This document shows positions 58,298 through 64,000 of a stretch of DNA of 64,000 nucleotides, one piece after another. Made by a program: the position numbers and the translations under genes. The notes below the pieces were generated by a model. The model ran no database searches and was not told the DNA's origin. It saw only the letters and a program-made list of their open reading frames with translations. The DNA lies in assembly GCA_037903355.1 (NCBI GenBank), contig JBAJFE010000037.1, positions 496,001 to 560,000 on the forward strand. Direction: 5' to 3'. Position 1 is the stretch's first letter, and every line of letters starts with the position of its first letter. This DNA comes from Trichuris trichiura. Lineage: Eukaryota > Nematoda > Enoplea > Trichinellida > Trichuridae.

Positions 58298-61200
58298 ATG
58301 GTTATACTGGCATTTTTTCTTAGCTCTGCTATTTTCCTGCGATGCATGAGTTTAGATCTGGTAAGTCGTTCTTCAAAAAACAAGATAAATCTTGCTCATC
58401 TGAAGCGCGTATGACTGATGCATAATGGTGTCATATGCAACTGACCTTGTAACATTCAAACAAGTATCATTCTTTATTTCCCAAGTATTTGACCTGCAAA
58501 AGGCCAAAATGTTTTACTACGATTTACGACAAACGTTTTCGAAGCTTCACAAACGTCCTTACCCCATCTTCAGCGAACAGAATAATTGCAAACAATGATT
58601 CAATCGTTTTATTCTTTGTAGAAAATAAGAAAGAATAAAACTGTACGAGCCCGTAGGAAGTAACAAAGAATGAAACAGTACGGCCTCTTCCTAAGTTCTG
58701 TTTTTCAGATTCAAGCAAATACATAGTCAAATACTTCTTATTTAACTATAGTACTTTAACTTTTGTACATACTTCTATGGAAATCGTTCCATTCATTCCT
58801 TATAAAAATAGTCGTTTGTCCGTGAAGATTTCAAGGCAATACTTGCCCATCAGCAGGACGTAATGGTAAGCCCACATAGACATTATTAATGGGTTCGGGA
58901 TATACTGCAGCTCAAGAAAGGGAGAGCGCGAGTTTGAACAGAAAAAATCCTCTTTTCGGAAGTACTTTCCATTCCATCTATTACGAACACTGGGTGGTTC
59001 GTAACGCGATTGTGTTTCATTTGTGAAAGTTTTCTGCGGCTTTTCCCGTTTTTGTATTGGTCTCTGTAATTAAACAAAGCAACTGCTCTATCAACGGATG
59101 GACGAGTGATTAATAGGAAAAATATAGAACCAACTCATTCAGCTGAGTTTCCTAATAATTGCTCATCTATCCCTTGGTACAGCAGTCCTTTTGTTTGTTT
59201 ACATGGACCAGTACCAAAAAGGGAAAAGCCGCAGAAGACTTCTCACAAAGCCATCCCTTAAGAAGTGAAAATAAAATATCACATGGTAAGATCAACTTGA
59301 AACAATATGATAAGATCGAACAAAGTAAGTTAAAAATATAAATGAAAAATAACAAAATGATGAAAGAAATGGGCCTACTCCTTCAATTGCCTGCAAACGT
59401 TACAGTATTCTGACAACAATCAAGTTTCTCCTACTGGTAGACAAACAGCAAGACAAATAACATCGATTATTTATTCTTTTCGCGTGTAACCTCTGAGAAA
59501 TTTACGTTTCTTCTCTGTTAAGTATGCGACCCTTTCCTAAGTCTACGCCAAAATATTAGCTTTACATTTAGGTTTCTGGCGTGAGGGCATAGTTGGATGG
59601 TCAGCAAACTCACGATACGACGGTGAGACGTCGAACCGCAAAACCGCTGTTCTTTTGTTGTACTGAACGCATGCGAGTAGAAGAACCTGATTACAATCAG
59701 AATACTGTACTGTTTGCGGACAATTAGAAGAGATCCGATTAAATTTTCTTGAGTACAAGTTTTTGGTAAAAGTAACATGAAGAAATTAAGTATGGAAAAA
59801 GGGAATATACGCTTCTGAGAAATGAAGAAAAGCAAGAACCGTGAAAAACAGACAGAGACAAAACAGAACTGAGTACGAGGAAAGTAACTCTGTAGAATAA
59901 ATAAACATAAAAACTAGGCATGAGTAAATCATACTTAAGTGGTACAATGAAGAAACTGGATGAAATCTTTCATGAACAAAAGGCAACTAAAAACATGAAG
60001 AAACCATTTTCCATGTTGCAATGTGTATAACGTAGGAATAGACTTCAAAACTACAATGTAAGAATGACGGAATAAACTCGAGTGAACTAATATATTTTTG
60101 GACAAACTATAACACCGTGGAATTATTAAGCATAAACGTGTTGCGTCATCATTTGACCACTGAAAACGAGCGTAGGACAAAATACAGAAGCTCCAGTGTC
60201 AATAAATAAATTCTCTGTATGATAAAATGATGGAATAATAAACATGATAAAAATCAAAGTTAACCGTAAAAGTGGGAATAAATGTAAAAACTAAGCAATC
60301 GTCTTCTAGCCTATATCAGCTCTTTTCAATTTTCTGGCTTTGCGTCGACATCCATACATGTTGCTGCTGCAGCTCCTGAAGGCCTAACCTTTTCTTGCTC
60401 CGTAGGCATAGTTTACTTGGCGTTATAATATCAAAACTTGCGAAAGTAACATAACGTTATGGTAACTGTTAGTATTCAGTTCAAACTGACATCATCCCAT
60501 CTTTGAATCACATTTAATATAGAATTATCATGTCTTACATGACCTGTCACAAGCAAAAACGTTTGCCGCTTACCAGGGCCTCAAAGCCTCAATTGTCGAA
60601 GCTGATCAGGCGAGGGGCTTCCAAACAGTATGACCAAACTTGGAATTGTTGGTCTCATATGACCAGACACCAGCACATTCAGTGGTTATGGCATTAAAAG
60701 ATGCAATTGAAAAAAATGTGCTACATCGCGAAATGAAATAAAAAAGGAATACTATCATTTTACAAGGAATGTCACATGATCATCTCATTATAATCCTAAT
60801 ACTTAACAACTTATTTTTTGTATATCAAAGATTTACCGGCCGTTCCCTTAATGAGCCATAAGGTCCAAAGTGCATTTGGCATACGAAACGGGTTTTGTCG
60901 TTTGCGCGCCCTACTGTCTGAAAAATGCAGATACTTTTCCAGCAAGTATGCGACCATCTTATTCTGCATCTTTTGGAAATGATAGCAGCTCTTCTGTTCT
61001 GTCCATATGCATTGGTAAACTAAGATTTACCCCTACGTTTTGGCTTACGATTAGGATTAGGTAGGACAGAACAGGATAGCCGGCAAACCTACAGCAGAAC
61101 AGCAGAGTGCATAACGACCAACACCCCCGTAAACATTACCTAGCGTCTGCTATTTGTGTACATTTCGATACGCCGAAAAAACGAACTGCAGTTTCTGGTC

Positions 61201-62283
61201 TGTTCAAACACATCTGGTAGATCCGACATGTACGTTATGTTTCCGCGCTTTACTGATCCCTATGGACCCGTCTGTTGAATAAGCATCCATTGTTTTGTCA
61301 TAGATAGCCATAGTTCACGGAAGGCTGGCATATACAGTAAAATCCCCGTAAGTTGACCCCTCCAACGGACTGGGAAAAACTGGTCAACATAGGAGGTGGT
61401 CAACATATACGAAGTGGGTATAAGTGACTCGGCTAACGTGCGGACATGTCAACTGGCCAAACTTCGGTCAACTTAGGGAGGTGGTCACCATATAGGAGTG
61501 GTCAACTTCAGGGGTTTTACTGTATTTAGAATTATGCCTCCTATTGAATAAATGAGATTCAGGCGTTACGGGGTTTAAAAGCGCATACTCGATCGGCACC
61601 ATCAGCATAGTACATTGAACAGGGCATCTGTTGTTTTGACTGACACGTGCTCGGACTGCATGGAATTAAGATCGAAGGCATTTTTAAATAGCTGCATAGT
61701 CTCCGAGGAACAAAACTGCAGACCTGAATTGGGGTATTTTTTAAGTGCACATTACATTTGCTACTCCTTTATTGCAAATGGTTGGCTAAAAAAAGAGACC
61801 ACTGTTAACAGTTTAACCATGAGGGCGCTAGTTTAAAAAATCAATCCATTACAGGATGATGCGATGAAAACTTGCAAAGAGAAAACTTGCAGACGAGAAC
61901 TATGGAAATACCGAAAAGACTGCCTCTTTCTACTCATAGGCCCACAGAAAAAAAGCGTTGATTGCAACAATAAGTATGATTCTTTCTACTTGGACTGCGT
62001 AATACCATGCGTGAAAAGGTAAATACAACTTTGTTATTGTTGCAACATTCCTTCCAAGGGCAACATTTATTAAGCATAACATTTTTTGTCAGTCAGTGAG
62101 CTGTTTTCTTGCAAACAGATTGTATAATCAATCGATAGGGTCGTTAAGAGAATAGTAAAAACCCAATTACAGCGTCACAGCAAGTTTTTTAAGCAGTGTC
62201 CAAATGGTTCAGAATTAAACTGCATGCATGCAACTGCTGTTAGAGTAGCGAAAACAAAGATAATTATCAAAGACACTGGTTAA
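58298..62283 (+). CDS. Small secreted six-cysteine protein 2 (novel family)
   Basis: Three exons: 58298-58360, 61855-62018 and 62181-62283, GT-AG, phases 0 and 2, 330 nt (109 aa). Exon 1 is a signal peptide (MVILAFFLSSAIFLRCMSLD). Exon 2 starts DDAMKTCKEKTCRRELWKYR and has the spacing C-x4-C-x10-C-x13-C-x10-C-x3-C, ending FYLDCVIPC. Exon 3 differs from paralog 1 and adds two cysteines (FFKQCPNGSELNC) before a basic end (KTKIIIKDTG-stop). Sequence identity to paralog 1 outside the cysteines is low, so the copies are old or fast-evolving. Intron 1 is 3.5 kb and contains a family B and a family D element. Secretion is inferred from the signal peptide; the function is unknown. Confidence 0.75.
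58988..59256. mobile_element. Family B foldback element in intron 1 of six-cysteine gene 2
   Basis: Left end CACTGGGTGGTTCGTAACGC, then CTGCGGCTTTTCCCG and CTATCAACGGATGGACGAG. The right arm has AAAAGGGAAAAGCCGCAGAA. The centre is short and differs from the other copies; the extreme right end is lost. Confidence 0.8.
61335..61522. mobile_element. Pogo-like MITE, family D, clean copy
   Basis: 188 bp with inverted ends CAGTAAAATCCCC and GGGGTTTTACTG, flanked by TA on both sides as in Tc1/mariner/pogo insertions. Inside, GGTCAAC and AGTTGACC are repeated. It lies in intron 1 of six-cysteine gene 2, 330 bp before exon 2. Confidence 0.85.
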
Positions 62284-64000
62284 CAAGGACGGGTTCCATT
62301 TTTCTAAAATCAGAGATACCACTCAGTAGTCTACATACGTTTTATAGAATCATTTTACAGGTTTGAGCCGGGTGGGCTTTGATGCATAAACAATTTTTTT
62401 CTTGACTTGCAATAGTTGATGAAAAAGACGTGAAGCAGTTTTTTAAGAGCAACTAATAGAAACAAATTGCAATAGACTATAATTCTGGAAGAGTGAATTT
62501 TTGACTTACATACCATCATGCAATTGTAGTTCTGAATTAGCAAGTCACTGACTTTAGAGGCCATTTGATTGCTACTAACCTTCCCGAATAAAGTTTTCAT
62601 CACACGTTTGATAACGTGTTTTCAATGACGTTCTATCCAGTTTAGGTAAAGAGATTACAGGTTAATATTTGCAGGACAAAAGGAATCAATGACGGTTCAA
62701 AATGAAGTACAACAGTGTCAAACTCATTTCGACCGAGTAGATCTCCTCATTGCATTATGACTGGAACATGTTAGTATTACTTTACTTCTGGAGCAATTCA
62801 GCAAAATCGGCTCCTTTACGGAAATATGATATTCCAGAAGCAATAAAGCCCACGAACTGCATTTGCTTGTATTGATTTTGTCTTCTTGCTAATGCATTCG
62901 GATGGATATTCAATAAATAGTTCATAAAGAAAAACAAAAGTCATGATTACGAGAGGCTAACCCTACTACCCTATTGAGTGGTGCGACACTCGGCGGGAGA
63001 AGTTTTCATAACAGAGGCGTTTAATATAAATGCCATTAGCAATGGCCAAGTTTAGAATAAAAAATAAGTTGATTAAATGAACAACCAAAATCATAGCGCC
63101 TCATTCGCCCAGTCAGTGTTTAACGTAATGTTTGCAGGAGCTCACGCGCAATTAACCATTGCATGAAGAACAGGAATGCCTTTCGTAAACGTTATGAAGC
63201 TATACACTGTGGATTCGTATGTTATTGCGCTACAGAACTTAAAAACAGTCGTATTTCACAGGCTCAATTGCTCCCTTAAAATGGATAAATAAATCAAAAC
63301 GTCAATGACTGCATTTGGCTCAAACGATATAAATTAATATTCATACTTTTTCTTATGCCAAAATAGACTGAGCAATAAAAGAGGAATACAATTTGGAAGA
63401 GTGAGTAATTTTTCAAAAAATATTCCAACAGAAGAAATGTCCATCAGTTAAAAGGGCAGAAATTTTTAGAAGCACTTCATCAACCTTTTGCAGTACCACA
63501 GCTATCACCGGTTTCAAACGCTCTCAGTGACTATAGTTAGACGAAACAAATGCTTTCTTTTTGTTTTAATAAGTTAAACGTAACAGTTTTGATTAAAACC
63601 AGTAGTAGAGATGAACAACAGAAGTAGACCATATCTAACGTAATAATAAATGAGACCCTTTACGCTTGGATCACCTTTTGAGGAAAGTCTTTTCTTAACA
63701 GAAAAGAATTTAGATTAATGCTTACAACGCATTTTCCCACTACGTGAAAACAGTGACAACTTTAACACGCATTAATTTATGTTCCCTAAAAAGAAACATC
63801 TGCTGAGCATAGAATGGGAGAAGAATCATGCGTCAAGAACGAACACTTTTCGGAGTTAACTAAGAAAGTTAACTTCTCGGAGTATTCTCCCGGAGGGCAA
63901 ACAGGGTTCATCATTCTTCTTCCTGCAACTTTAAGCTTTGGCTTAATATGCAGAAAAGTAGTTTTATATCTGAACAAAAACATTAGAAAATCAAGTAACA
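62284..64000. other. No supported gene
   Basis: AT-rich with short frames only. The first part should contain the 3' UTR of six-cysteine gene 2. I see no further paralog before the window ends. Confidence 0.4.

Overview
The window reads as nuclear DNA of a small-genome animal. A nematode is the best guess, most likely a clade I (whipworm/Trichinella-type) worm. The visible reasons are an AT-rich sequence, genes cut by introns that mostly cluster at 47-64 bp, standard GT-AG splice sites, and animal protein families (PDE1, tetraspanin, dyskerin, short-chain HADH). The species assignment is inference. Because exons are short, most real coding sequence is not visible as long open frames. The gene models here were built by hand from splice sites, conserved protein motifs and phase bookkeeping, and the complete models add up in frame.

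Layout. 0.5-2.1 kb (+): a five-exon gene for a secreted thioredoxin-fold protein of the nucleoredoxin/tryparedoxin type with a WCxxS active site. 4.28-4.53 kb (+): the last two exons of an unidentified gene. 5.29-9.94 kb (-): an apparently complete PDE1-type cyclic nucleotide phosphodiesterase in at least ten exons. 9.9-19.9 kb: no gene I can support. 19.9-21.5 kb (-): exons of an unrecognised coiled-coil protein with a hydrophobic C-terminus. 25.4-26.3 kb (-): an unrecognised PPPY-containing protein. 26.4-28.0 kb: a GC-richer tract with a TATA box and a long hairpin. 29.5-30.7 kb (-): mitochondrial 3-hydroxyacyl-CoA dehydrogenase. 31.2 kb (-): a small ORF. 33.5-36.1 kb (-): a tetraspanin. 39.6-40.3 kb (-): a small basic Ser/Arg/Lys-rich protein. 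43.0-45.3 kb (-): dyskerin, with a possible H/ACA-like RNA in its largest intron. 47.9-53.0 kb and 58.3-62.3 kb (+): two paralogous genes for small secreted six-cysteine proteins.

The right third is rich in mobile elements: a solo LTR with perfect target-site duplication, a broken pogo/Tigger transposase, a gutted BEL/Pao retroelement, AAT microsatellites and several families of foldback/MITE elements. Most of these lie inside or beside the two secreted-protein genes. Housekeeping genes (dyskerin, HADH, PDE1, tetraspanin) have tight introns and no obvious TATA box. The secreted-protein genes have TATA boxes about 45-53 bp before the start codon and TE-filled introns.

The most novel item is the six-cysteine secreted family: signal-peptide exon, then an exon with C-x4-C-x10-C-x(13-17)-C-x10-C-x3-C, then a variable C-terminal exon, with identical intron phases in both copies. 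Also notable are the secreted monothiol thioredoxin-like protein, two GC-AG introns in conserved genes, and one intron (HADH) whose only frame-preserving 3' end is not AG.
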